The notes beneath the pieces were generated by a model. That model made no database searches and had not been told where the DNA came from. It saw nothing but the letters and a program-made list of their open reading frames with translations. A stretch of 64,000 bases of DNA from Citrus sinensis (Eukaryota; Streptophyta; Magnoliopsida; Sapindales; Rutaceae): the NCBI RefSeq assembly GCF_022201045.2, contig NC_068558.1, positions 40,877,501 through 40,941,500 of the forward strand, in the 5' to 3' direction. Numbering within the stretch: the first letter of the stretch is position 1; every line of letters starts with the position of its first letter. This document shows, piece after piece, positions 11,408-24,277 of this stretch. The translations under genes were made by a program, and so were the position numbers.

Positions 11408-12628
11408 ATCCTACTCTTGATGATTCAGCCATATACTCTAATTAGGTAACCAATAATTGACTGTATCTACGATAGGCAATAACTTTAGCATTTCTCTTGT
11501 GCAACAATAATACAATGTTTTCTTATTCTTTTGTACAAATTAATGTGATATAAAAGTAAAAGAGTAAAGTATAACTAGATTGAAATTTATTTTTCTCTTT
11601 AGTTAATCTTAATATTTTTCTCTTTAGTTAATCTTAATGATAAGAGTGAATTTATTGATGAAAGCGGAAAAATGTCACTTGGATGGATGGACATTTGGAA
11701 TAGATAATGTGATAATATTATGACACTTTATCAACATATTGTTTGACAATATTATAGATGATTAAGTTAAGACTCAAATGTTGGATCCCAAACAATATTC
11801 TTTCATGTATATATAGGATAAAAGTAGTGTTTATACATAGAATTTGTACGTTTAGTTTCATTTGTTTATGTTTTAAAAACAACTCAACATCTGAACCTAA
11901 TGTATAAGTAGTTTGATATTTAAAAATGGATAAATTTGTAATTATTTCTCATGAAATAAGAGTATTCAAAATATCCCTAAATTTTTGTAAACCTCAATTA
12001 CCCACATTGATGGGAGTGAATTGATGATTTTTTTTTTGGTCTTTTTAACAAAAATAGAGATAAACTAAAATTTATAATAATTAGGAGAATTTTAAAGATT
12101 ATTATTTCTTGAGAAGATAATGTAAAATTAACCCCACAAGAGCAAAGAGTTACTATTGGATGTCACAAAATATATAAAGAATTAATGTCGGGTACAATAA
12201 ACCAAGATGCATGCACTGCAGTGGCTAGCAAGGTCATTTCATTTCATCCTCCTTGGAATTTTCTTGAAGGCACAGATATTTGTTGCGGCAATGGAGCTGG
12301 CTTTTGTTGACAATTTAGATCAAGGTTGCTACTTGCCACTGACATATTCCTTGGTCCAATTTCCTTTCACATTTTCATTACTGTTTGAAGCCATTATGAC
12401 CTACATTAATAATTTGCCACTCACCTTGAGCTACATAAGTACTTTAATTGAGTATAAAGTGAGACAATCGTACCACACTCACCCAATTAAAATAATAATA
12501 GAGTAAGGACATCGTCATTCTTATAATTTGTTTAAACGGTCACATATATATTTATATATATAGGTTTTGTTATCTTAAATAAGATAACAGATATCAATAA
12601 ATGATAAACGATTGTAAAAATATAAGAT
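11408..12628. other. Intergenic, no gene seen
   Basis: AT-rich. The 99-codon ORF at 12207-12506 has no splice context or family signature. Confidence 0.45.
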
Positions 12629-12647
12629 AATATATAATATTAAAAGT

Positions 12648-12862
12648 ACCAACAAAGTGTTGGCTCCATTGATAATGGAGTCCCCTTAAGTGGCTTAACT
12701 GAGTTATTCTTCAATTCGAGTCGCAGAGAAGTCGTCTTTGTTGGGAGAATCTGTGCCTCTCGATTTGAGCGGGGACTTCTAATCTGGGTTATGGTACGAG
12801 CTTAAAAGTACCTCCCACAGTTGGGGCCCTTCCTAGAATATCTCGTGGTCAAAACAAAAAAA
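12648..12862 (+). mobile_element. tRNA-derived SINE, copy 1
   Basis: About 215 bp flanked by an 18-19 bp direct repeat (AATATATAATATTAAAAGT at 12629-12647 and 12863-12881), ending in an A-rich tail. The head carries a pol III B-box-like TTCGAGTC near 12715 and an A-box-like TAAGTGGCTTAACTGAG. A second copy of the same family lies inverted at 46473-46694. No coding capacity; such elements move using a partner LINE's reverse transcriptase. Confidence 0.87.
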
Positions 12863-12881
12863 AATATATAATATTAAAAGT

Positions 12882-14690
12882 TGTGGGAAAATAAAAATAC
12901 TTGTTAAATCTATTATGTCTATTACCTTATTATATAGTTTTTTTAAAAATGACTCCTTTCAACCCGTGAGTTTCATTAATTTAGATGGAATTTACAGTAA
13001 TTTGCTACATTGAAAGCTCGTTCTCAAGAAAATGACCAACAAATTAAGTTCGACATTAGCTGATGAAAATTCATGGATAATATGAGACACATTGACACAT
13101 CACATATTACATCACGATCAACTCTAAATAATTGAGTCTCTTTTTCATAAACTTGGTTCGTAAACTTTAGCCGTCCCTTCCAACAGTACCCTACTCAATC
13201 TTAAGGGTCCACAATATTTCCAATCTCTCTTTCCTTTCCTTTCCTTTTCTCTTCTTTTCTACTCTCATTCACGCCTACCGTTGATCCTTTGCCTTTCAAT
13301 GCAAAAGCAAAAGGGCAAAAAATGTAAAGGATCTCATTGTTCACATGATTTTTTTGACTCATTATCTTTTTTGGTTGAACCAGTTGTAAATTGCAATGCA
13401 AAATCTCTGGCTATATGTGTTTTGCCTAGTAACCAAGCTATTCTCCTCCCAGTGGGTCCTGCCCACTTTCTCTGTTATTGGGACTTGCATGATTGAATTT
13501 AGTTATTTTTTTAAGTGGGTCCAGTGTCCATCAAACCCTAACAGTATGGGCACGTCGCCATTATTGCTTTGTACATTTCCCATCAACAAACACATCATAA
13601 ATCAAATTCTGCCACTTTTTAATTTTCGGTTCACAGACACATAATAAGAGAGAATTGCTTGTCATTATTCTTGCATTGGGACATTAACATTAATTTTAAT
13701 GTACTCGCCTGAAATTTTTTTTACCGCAAGGAATTAATGTCTAATATTATAATTCATATTATATGAGAATATTTATTGATATATTTATAATTAGATATTT
13801 ATTGAGATAAAAATTTAAAATTTAATCCTCTCAAATATTTAAAAGATGTCTACTCTATTTTTATTTAGAGAGAGAAAAGATTATTTTTATATAATTATTT
13901 ATATAATTGGAAAAAAAATTTCACCCCCACGATACTTTTGTGGGGGCTTGAATTGCTGTCCTCACAACAACTCAACCAATCAGTCTTTGACGGAGTGGTT
14001 AACTCTTTCGGAATTAAAGATTCACATAGATTGCATTATCCATTCAATAAAATTATATTTGTTATGTATTATTATACATATACATATCTTTATTGAATGA
14101 ATTTATTGTGGACACATCCTTTTAGGAAAAAATAAATTTCGGTTCCTAATTTCCGTTTTTTTCCTTTTTGTTTTCTCGTGTTCGTGTTCCCTTCAATTTT
14201 TCTCCACTCGTGTAAAAAATTTCAGCCTCAGTATTTTTATATCATATATTTCTGAAAAGAGTTGTGACGGCTGAAGCACGAGGTACGTTCTCTCTTAGTA
14301 CTTGCCCAATGTCTCAGAATCCACTTTAGGAGGTGGATGCTTAAGCTTAATTACCATTCCCTGGTGCAATGGCATCATTGACCTCATGCCCCTGCTATTC
14401 CATGAGCCAGTACATATGAGCTGTTAAGGCATGCATTTACCCAACATCAGAGTAGTCCGAAAATTGACCTATATTTTTCAATCAAAGATTGAAGATTTTT
14501 AGAAAGAATCCATAGATATATATATGTAACCACTTATTCTTCATGAAGAAGTTGTGTTTGTGCTAAAAGAACATAATTGATAGTTTGATACATCAAAAGA
14601 ATTTGAAATCACCAAGATTTTAGCATTAAGTAAAGAGAGAAGCACCTCTATTGGAAAGATTATTGACTACTACAACTACTCCTACTCCAA
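12882..14690. other. Intergenic, no gene seen
   Basis: AT-rich DNA downstream of the ankyrin/RCC1 gene (which is on the minus strand). The stretch up to the stop at 14815 probably contains its 3' UTR. No other gene is supportable. Confidence 0.45.
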
Positions 14691-14814
14691 AAATTTAAAT
14701 GTACAAGAAGAAGATCTGTACAGTAAAATTTACAGTACACTACATTTATCAGAACAACCAAGTAACACAGAAGAGCATCAATTGCATCTAATCAAACAAA
14801 TATCACTTGTTCTT

Positions 14815-17800
14815 CTAAGACTGGTTTCTAACTATCTTCACACTGCTGTAGAAACGCTTGAGATCCTTCATAGCCTTCTCTTCCATCTGAATTGATCGAA
14901 TGGATGAGGGTGTTTCAGCCTCCGGTTTGAACCAGCGGTTCATTCCAGGAGAATCTGACGGCGAGCCCTGACTAGGAGCAACAGAGAACCCAGCTGTTCT
15001 AGTTTTCGGACTGTGGGATAGACAATACAGTTTTCCCTGCTTTGACACAAAAGGACGTTACACCAACGTTAAAACGTTACGGGGAGACTGGAGAACTGGA
15101 ACAAAACTTCAAAAACAATAAGAGCACAAAACTTTAGTACAGAGGTGTAAGTTTTCATGCCTGTTGCATCTGGATGTTCCTAAGAGATGGCCGAGAAAGA
15201 CTGGGCGGAGTCCCTGAAGCAGCCCAAGGTGGTGTGCTTTTATCTCCATCAGTTGCCTGCTGTGCTCGAGCTGAGACCACAGGAATTGGTTTTGAAGTCA
15301 TGAAGGAACTCAGTACGACTTTCCCTTCGCTTCTACCAAAAGAAAGATCTTCAAACTGATCTTTATTTCTGGTAGGCTGGTTAACTTTAATTTTGATCTG
15401 CTCACTCTGAATTTCACGAAGCGAAGCAGATCCTTTTGGAACTTTAGCCCCACCCCAAGCAGGACCCTCACTTCTTGGAGTTGGTGGAGGGGGCAGAGCT
15501 ATTTCTTTTGGGGTGTCATCAAGAGCACCACTCAGGAACATAGAAAGCCCACCCTTTTTATTCTTATTCTTCTTCTTAGATGTTGTTTGTGGAGAACAAT
15601 TATTCTTCAGTGAATCTGAATTGTCCTTTTTCTGAACCAAGAAACCAGACTGTTTGGAGTATTCAATGGCCACATTTCCTTCAGACATAGCATCTTCCTC
15701 CTACAAAAAGTTAAATTCAAAGAATCAACCAAAGTGAAAATTATTGAAGTAATTCATCACTTATCAACAACAGTGGAACTATGCAGCAATCATTGAGTCA
15801 CCAGTACAGAAGGCATATAATAGTACAATCATGCAAAAGGACTATAATTCCAACATAAAGCCTCTTCCAAGTAGGAGGGCTGATCTGTTGTACTTAAATT
15901 TCCTATACAAATATATATACTGATTTTTTCTAAGACATTTGCCAAACAAAAGAAGCATCATAGGAGACCTTGAGCAGGGCCTCAAAACTAATAGTTTCCA
16001 CATAAAATGAAAAGTACTCAGTACCACCTGAAAGGCATGACAAATTAACTACATCCAGGCATCCACTAAGATTTACGCACCAATTTAAGATCGTCAAAGG
16101 CAGAGAGAAGCCTAACCTTTTTCTTGGAAACTTCCGTTATTTCAGTGTCAAAGAAATCCTTTGCAGCATTTGAACCTACTTCTGATACACTAAAATCTGA
16201 CACTGCTTCCACTTGTGCTGCCTTCTGTTTGCTCTTTTTCTTCTGTTTTTTAGACACCCCAGCCTTTTTATTCCCTCTTCCATCTGGTGAGGCTGCAGAT
16301 GCTGCTATAGCCTGCGGCAACTCAATTGGAACACCAAGCTCAGCAAGAGACCTCTCAAGAACTGACTTTGTTTGAAGCTTTGCAACTTGCTGCTCATCGA
16401 GAATATGCCCATTGCTAAGCTTTACTTCAAGCATTTCAATCTGCTGCAACTTTTTCCGTAAAGCTCGAACCTGTTTGCTTATTTCTTGATTAGCATCCGC
16501 TTTTGGTTCGAAAAAGGAGTCCAATCTTTTGTCTCCTTCATTTTTTAGGGTAGATTTTTTCGTATGGTTGTCACGAGTCCTTAGAACCTCATTCTCACTG
16601 TCCTCCTCTTCACTATTGATGATAACTGGAAAAGTAGCTGTTGGTGTTGGGAGCCGACGGTAACTCCATGATTCAGATGACCTAAGGTCTAACGACTTCT
16701 CAAGGTCAGCAAGAATATCTAGAGATGCACTGGCAAAAGAATGTGATGAGACTGTTAAAATGTAGTCAAGGTTGCGAATAGCAATGTCCTGCACAAAAGT
16801 GTAACAATAATTTCAAGGTCAAAAAATCAAATCAATGCAAAACAAAATGTACAGTAGCATTTACAACACCAAAGCAGAAGCAAGGACAAGTTAGATCCTG
16901 CACACACCATACTTCCACTTCCCACTGTATAGAAAATGTCTCCTCAATAATGGAACGAGGCAAATGGTACAGAAAATAACCTACTAATTCAGAAGTAATT
17001 ACATAAAGATTCTCAGATTAAGTACTACATTGATAATTACCCCTGGAGGCCCTAAGTGGATCACTGATGCATCCAGAATCAGAAGAAACTAGTGCTAATG
17101 ACTGAGCATTTGCATGAACTAGTGCAATGAAAACCTTCATGAGTCTATTAGATCAAGCAAACTCTACATTGTTAAGCAACAATTTCACACCACAACCATG
17201 ACTCAATAGATTAGATGCTGCACAAAGAATAATTTGGCTGAAGATAATTTAAAGAACAGAATCCCAAGCACAGGCCGTAGTGCTTCAGAAAAAGCATTAA
17301 AATTATCAAAGAGTATTGGTTGTCATTTATTATACTAAGAAAAACCACCAGCACAACTAAAATCTATCTTTTTTTTTTTTAAAAAAAAAGAAACTCTTCC
17401 GTCACAAATAACTGTCGTAGAGAGAATACCTCACAATGCTTCTTCAAATCATCTGCTCCAAGTGAATCTGAAATTTCTAGTAGTTGTAAAGCATTCCTTG
17501 GCTCCACAAGACATTGTGCCGCAACATTTTCACAAAGGCTTTTCAAGCTTGGCGCTAGCCTGACCCCAGAATCATCTTTATCTATGGTGGACGGCATATT
17601 ATTAGACTCGTCATTAAACATAAAATCTTCATAAAACTCCTCTAGATCGTTCCGACCATTTAACTTCAGCTTCTGAGGATTCTTTGCCACATTGGGAGGA
17701 TAGATGGGATGGTAGAGAGATCCAACAATCAATAAATGTGTTTCACCAACTGACACAGAGGTAGCCTTCTTTATACCATGTAACCGGGTAACAAGTGGTG

Positions 17801-20754
17801 GATTATCCTTAGATTTCTTCCCGTCCCACATGTAAACATCACCTGTAGCTGTAACTGCAGCAGTCCAGTACTTCCCAGCAGAAATGCTGACCACATTCCT
17901 TCCACACATTGAATATAGCTACAAAATTGGAAAAACAAATGTAAAGAGTTTCACTCATATGAACGGCACAAGTCCAAATAAAAACTAAGTTTAGTCAAAG
18001 AAAACCTGTTGGCATCTAAGATCAGGATCTGAAGAAGCCCAATAAAATAATGCGCCATCTTCTGTGAGAGCCGTGCTATGGACCATCCCCGCAGCTATAG
18101 AGACCACATGAAGCTTTATCTTGCGATGGAACTTCAAAGGTGTACTCCCACTCTTCTTTAAATTTCTAGCAACAATAACACGCTTTGGTGTGACAAGTCG
18201 GTGGCCCCATGTATAGACCTGCCATACATCATATGAAAAAGTATTCATTTATCAACCTACAAACAAGGATGCATGATTTCACCAAAGTTAGTGCCAAATG
18301 GTAAATTTTAGCCCAAGCAGGAAATAAGGGATAAATAACTCAATGCTATGTTGAATGCTGACCAGAACACATAAATGTGCCAAATGGTATTCATATGATG
18401 TATAGACCTGCCATACATCATATGAAAAAGTATTCATTTATCAACCTACAAACAAGGATGCATGATTTCACCAAAGTTAGTGCCAAATGGTAAATTTTAG
18501 CCCAAGCAGGAAATAAGGGATAAATAACTCAATGCTATGTTGAATGCTGACCAGAACACATAAATGTACTTATATTTACCTCCCCATCAGCTCCTAATAC
18601 AATTGTGTGATATTTTGCTGCAGCAACTCCCACTAGGTCCTTGCCTTTCAAGGACTCAACCACCCTTGGGGTGTAATTTGATGCTGAATTAGAGGTGCCA
18701 TAACCGAGTTGACCTTCCCTATTGCAGCCCCAAGTGAAAACTTCGCCAGACTCGGAAACTACAGCAGTATGTTTATTTGCTGCAGCAACAGCAATAATTT
18801 TCAACTTGAGAGAACTCACTCTGCGAGGTGTAGGTTGCGTATCCACAGATGTGTAACCAAGTTGACCCTCTGCACGAATATCACAGAAATCAATTCTCAA
18901 CAATCACAAATGACAACAACTTAACTGACCATTTTTCAATCATATATTTCTAGGCTTTATATTAAACCCAAATGCATAACTGAAGGCACAATATATCAGC
19001 GTCTTTTCTCTTCTGATAACCACATTAGAGGGCAATAATTAAGAATTACATCATCTCACAAAGCTGAGCTAAACTTCATGTCATTCACAATGATATTATC
19101 ATAATAAATTTTACCTCTATTGGATCCCCAAGTGAACACTTCCCCACCCTCTGTAGCAAGAACAGTGTGATGTTTAGCAGCAGCGATTGTCTTCACACGG
19201 CGGGACCCCAAACCAGAAGTCACCCGACGTGGAGTTATAACTGCGGCTTGGCCACTGTGAAGAACAACATAAAAATGTGTCTGATCGTTGATAGAAAAGA
19301 TCTTAACAGAAGCCATATACATAAAAGAATAAACACCTAAAGTAAGGAAAAATTGTAACAGATACTGAAGATCAGCATTTTCCTTTTTCATATCCAGCAT
19401 GATAATTTTATCTCAGGTCATTGTGGTTATTAAAACATTAGAAAACATGCACAAAAGAAAATTAAATAAAACCATACTTGCTTTTGTATGTATCGTTCAA
19501 AATTCAGTTTTGACATTAACTTAAAACCACAGAAATCCAATATAATATTCCAAACTTGTCGACTTTGTCATAAACAAATGTTTTAATGTCTAAGAACTTC
19601 GAATGGCAAGAATTCAAAATCAAATGTCAATTTTGAAACATTATCAAGATTTAGTAAAAATGAGGCATCATAAGTTCGTACCTGTGGATATCAAAGTCAG
19701 GGTGCCCAAGACGACCCCCTCTCCCATATCCCCAGGTGTACACTTCACCAAGACTGGTAACTGCAACACTATGGAACTTTGCGGCAGAAATCAATTTGAT
19801 AACAAAGCCATGAAGTGAGTCAACTTTGCATGGCAACTTTTGTAAGTGCACATTTCCAGTCCCAAGTTGATAGTTTGCTCCACTGCCCCAGCTAAAAACT
19901 TCAGTTGCAACTAAATAGACAAAAGAATTCGGGTTAGACCATAACAAAATTGCAATCACTTTGCACCAAGAATAAGATCCTCATCAATCATGAAAATACA
20001 CAGCAGAAGATACCCGAATTATATCCACTTCCAACAACCTGCAACACAGGCCCAGATAGGAGATCAACTGGAGTTCGGGATTTGCAATCCTCCAGTGTAA
20101 TTGAAGCACCAGACTGTAGGAGAACACTTGCCACTGCAAGATGACCAAAATGTAGAGCCCTGTGAAGGCTACTCCATCCTGATTCTCCATCCTGAAAATG
20201 GATAATGAGAAGATCATGAAAACAGTAATGGTACCCAACCTTTAGAATTTTCCACAAAAGAGATTGCAGCACTTTCTGTGACAGTCAAACTCAAATCCCT
20301 ATCATTACAATAGGCAAAAAACAGTTTTACTAAAAAGAAGCTGAAAACATATGGATGAGATAACTGATGCCAAACATCTTGACGCAGAAACAACCATTCT
20401 AAAGTATAAGAACTGAAAGACATCTATTTCAACAAGATCATTAATATAAACTAGGGTTAAGGAAAATTAACACACCCTAGCATCCGGGTCAGCGCCAGCT
20501 GCAAGAAGCCTCCTAACAATAGGAACTTGGTTTCTCCAAATTGCACTATGAAGGGGAGTCAGGCCAAATATGTTCCTGGAATTGATGTTACCTCCATTCT
20601 TCTTCAGCAGTGCCAATGCTGATTCTACATCAGCCAAAGACCCTTCCCGCACGGCAAGACACAGATCTTTCTGAACTCCACCAAGTGAAGATTTACGAGC
20701 AGGTGATTGTAGAGTCTGCTTCTGTCCGTGATGTGAAACTAGCAGCTCCGTCAT
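14815..20754 (-). CDS. Ankyrin repeat and RCC1 repeat protein
   Basis: Ten coding exons join in frame: 20754-20476, 20191-20014, 19910-19682, 19254-19115, 18869-18580, 18218-18006, 17918-17430, 16788-16117, 15700-15161 and 15036-14815 (1083 residues). I chose the ATG at 20754 because it begins the conserved-looking MTELLVSHH segment; a 5' UTR intron precedes it. Ankyrin repeats occupy about residues 28-150 (GLTPLHSAIW, GWSSLHRALHFGH). RCC1 blades occupy about 153-500 (repeated GEVFTWG and GxLG motifs). A BACK-like helical segment lies at about 565-615 (NALQLLEISDSLGADDLKKHCE). A coiled coil at about 709-760 and two Lys-rich stretches near 781-800 and 870-885 could serve as nuclear signals. 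The architecture matches Arabidopsis At3g03790 and resembles the animal BTK-inhibitor IBtk layout. The molecular role is unknown; RCC1 propellers bind proteins, GTPases or chromatin. The last intron uses a GC donor. Confidence 0.93.
15037..15160 (-). other. GC-AG intron of the ankyrin/RCC1 gene
   Basis: The exon ends ATGCAACAG followed by GCATGA; no GT is available at this point. Acceptor GTCAAAGCAG precedes GGAAAACTG, joining QMQQ to GKLYCLSHSPK in frame. GC-AG introns are a minor but real class spliced by the major spliceosome. Confidence 0.75.
18209..18567. repeat. Perfect 170-bp direct duplication in an intron, including the 3' splice site
   Basis: 18209-18378 and 18398-18567 are identical by eye over 170 bp, offset by 189 bp with a 19-bp spacer. 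Copy 1 contains the genuine acceptor of the exon starting at 18218 plus the first 10 bases of that exon; copy 2 places an identical acceptor at 18408-18410 inside the intron. Confidence 0.92.
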
Positions 20755-22328
20755 TGTATATATCAGGATGATAATCAATCAGCAGTCTTTAAGTTCCACA
20801 AAGTTTTTACTTAAAAATAAAGACCGACAGCTACTGCTTAAGAATATATATAGCAGTACACCATAATAATGTCAAGAATCAGATTCTCTAACTTTATTTT
20901 AAGAAGTCAATCCAAGCCAACTACAGACAAACAGCTCTAGCCCCTATAAAGATTGACTCTGTCTAGTCCATGTTACAGGATGTCTTCTCGCCAAGTAATC
21001 ATGCCAGTAGAAAGGGATCCATTTTAATTAGTTTTAATTCAAAAACTGCTATCGCGCCATTAAGATCACAGTCCTTATTTTCAAGGCAAACTAGTTCCAG
21101 CAGTCACTCAGAAATCGCAAAGTTCGCAAAACACAGAAAATTCTCCAGTAAACTAGCGAAGAACACGCTGCAGTGAAAGTATCTCTGTCAGTAAAGTATC
21201 TCCAGAAAAGAAATTAAACATTTGTCAAATATACCACAAACAAGGGAACACACACTTAAGATCGAAAGGAAAATGGAGAGTATACTCCTAATAAGAAAGT
21301 GAAAAAATAAAATAACATAACCAGTGTCTAAAGAGAACAAAATGGGGCTTGTTTCTCCTTCAATGAAAAAAGAAAATGTCCTTTGAATCAAGTGCCCACC
21401 ATGCAACTAAAAGAAAAAGATTCCTCACTAAAGTTCAAGATTGTGAGATTTCCACCTAGTAATTACTTTCACAGTAAAATATCAATCTCAAGAAATATGC
21501 TTGACTGAAGCAAGATTAGGGACTTCAATGATCTTAAAATGTCAAAAAGCATGAACAGACAGAATTTTCCATATAAATCAAATAATTTCTAACTTTAAAT
21601 AAGGCCATTTCCCTCATACCCACAGCATCACTGAATTGTTAGTTTATTATAAAAGACGAGCCATATAGAAAATTCAGGAATTGCATTTGCATCAAGTAAA
21701 CTGAAACAGTGATTATAAACATGAATGCAAATAGTCCAATAAAATTATCATGCAAAACAAAGTTGACATTGTAATGATGGCTAATGCTTCACAGAGAACT
21801 CAAAGAAACAGAAAGTCTTTGCACAATGTTTGATTACCAACTGAATTTTGATATAAATTATATGAAAGGACGAGCCATAAATGAGTTTGATCACATTCAG
21901 CCCCAAGACCCCAAAAGCAGCCAAAAAAAGCTCGGCCAAAGATTTAAGAAATATTACTCCTACTTCCATATAAATGAACCCCAAAAGGGAAAATTTACCT
22001 GAAAAAACAAACATTGAATTTCACATTCTAAACCATGAGACTTAAACATCAAAGTAAACTGCACCCACCAAAGAAAATCACAAATTTTAACAAACACCAA
22101 TCATCCAAATCAAGGATAAAACACGAACCCACATAAAAATGACGGTTTTTTTTTTATTTAGTGAAAAATGATAGCTTCAAAACACAGCAAACTTATATCA
22201 AAACTAACAAATTACCCCGAAAACAAAATAACCTCTGAAAGAAACAATAGGAAAGAAGTGAAAATGCAAAATGAAAAAGAAAAAAAAAACGCAGCAAACC
22301 CATTAAAATTGGTAGATTTTAGTATTAC

Positions 22329-22430
22329 CTGATACTTTTCTTTCTGCTTGTTTGAGGGAGAAACGCAAAGAATTTGTACGAACTGAAAAAAAAAAAGCGA
22401 ATCCCACAGAAAATATAAGCAAGTGATTTC
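22329..22430 (-). other. Probable non-coding first exon of the ankyrin/RCC1 gene
   Basis: On the minus strand a purine-rich leader ends AAAGTATCAG/GTAATA, a good donor at 22328-22327. The acceptor before the coding exon near 20754 is not clear (AAAG at about 20787 is one option), so the leader intron would be about 1.5 kb. The upstream limit of the exon (transcription start) is unknown, perhaps up to 22.6 kb. Confidence 0.45.
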
Positions 22431-22639
22431 TGTTTCAAAAGAGAATCGAACTTCGCACCCACCGAGGAATATACCAACCAGGCCAGAGACATATCAGCAC
22501 GAGCACAGAGAAACTGAAACTCAATTCAAATCCAAGGGCATTTTGGGTATTTTACAATATTATCTGACCAAAATGACCCTGTACTTTTGCTTGTTGGGTT
22601 TCGGGGAGTTCGGTTTTTGAGTTGTCTTAGGAACACGTA

Positions 22640-24269
22640 AACAGATGTTAGCGGACACGTGACGGAAATTTAGGAAAAAGGATGTGACGAGAGAAGATCT
22701 GAAACTGGAAATGCGATAAAAGAAAACTTTTGGTTTTTAATTTTCTTTTTTTCTTTTCTGATGGCTGTTGCTAACTGATCCACGTCGTCAGGGTCGGGCG
22801 TTTGTGGTCGTTTGTTTTCAGCTGAGAGACTATAATGTCGCACACAATTAATTATAAGGCTCATCGATTATAAGTAATTTAAAACTTAAGTGTCAATTTT
22901 AAAAGAAATAAAGGAATGAGAGAATGACTAAAAATAATAATTATTCATTATATTTTTTGTATATTGATTATGCAGCACGCAAGCTTCTAGAAGTATGAGC
23001 GTTAGGTAAAACCATCCGTTAACGGCATATTCCCTAATTGAACGGTCTAGATTCGGATGGTCCATCGACCTTCATGTACGTCATGTAGTTTGGATTCTAT
23101 TAATGCACTACAATGGCATCGCATATAGTTGAGCGTATGACACGTCAGCCTATGACAATGGAGTGATGACATGTCTTTGCTTCATTGGTCACTTGTGCAA
23201 ATGGGCCTTGACAAGTCATGAGCGGTAGGCGTTTCTGAACCGAAAAGTCTAAAAAGTGATTTTGCGCTAAGCACTTTCTATTTTGAGATTGTTCAACTAG
23301 ATTACAATTTACGCCGCATGTCATAAAATTTCTTGGTAAGAATATTTGCAGGATTGAGCATTTCATGGTGTGCGACATTTTTGTGTGATGGTTGATCGAA
23401 CCATGACGGGGTGAAATAGTGAGTGCTTTCTTGTTAAATTCTTGAAATTGAGGGGTTCAAGTGCATGCTGAAAGAGTGGAAGGCAATCAAATAACATGAT
23501 TTGGACTTAATTGAAATGTTACTATTTACAACGTATTCTACATTTGGCCCCCTTTGTTTTACAATTTTTTAATTATATGGCCTAGTATAAGTCCATTGTT
23601 TCTTCACCCTAGCTCGTCGAACCAAAATCTTGGTCTTACCACCGCGTCCACGCGCAAGACTTTAGTGAATTATGAATCCGAAATCGTTAAAAGGGATGGT
23701 AATGTTAATGTAGAAAAAGGATTTATCCTCCTTAATGAACTTGATGAGCAATTTCAAATTGCGAAACTGAAATAGCAAGCTATAAAGTACGAAAAGAATA
23801 AAAAAAAAAAAAAATTAAAAGGTCAAAAATTCAACTATCAGAAAAAAAAAATTAATGTAAATGAATCAAAATCTTAATATATATGAACATATTAACATGC
23901 AATAAAGAAAGGGCAGGGCGACTCAGCATCTTGAAAGCAATCGCCAAATTGAAGGGCAATGGCTTCACATGCACAAGTGCACATGTAGCTGAACGTAAAA
24001 GCCAAGACTAAATTTTCTTTCTTTCTTTTGGCTTCTTTCACAAAACAAACCTTAATAAACCAGCTCACATCTGACAGTTCCAACCAGGACAAGCCAAAAA
24101 AAAAAAAAAAATTAAGTTGCATTTGGAATCAAGCTACTACTTGTACAATCAGAGTTTTCTTTATTGACAGATCCCAAAGTTATTGGCAAGTTTGCATATA
24201 TATTAGCTTATTCTTTGGATTTGTAAATTAAAAGGCTGTCAGCAGACTCTCATAATCCACAAATCTAGA
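22640..24269. other. Intergenic, no gene seen
   Basis: Upstream region of the ankyrin/RCC1 gene, then AT-rich DNA with A-runs at about 23800-23815 and 24098-24111. No supportable gene. Confidence 0.45.
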
Positions 24270-24277
24270 TTTCGCAA

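Noticed and set aside
12207-12506. 99-codon ORF with hydrophobic start
   Set aside because: AT-rich surroundings, no splice or promoter context and no recognisable domain; expected by chance at this length.
18398-18567. An extra coding exon in the duplicated intron copy
   Set aside because: Only ten exon bases were copied, there is no donor in the duplicate, and the frame soon meets TAA.
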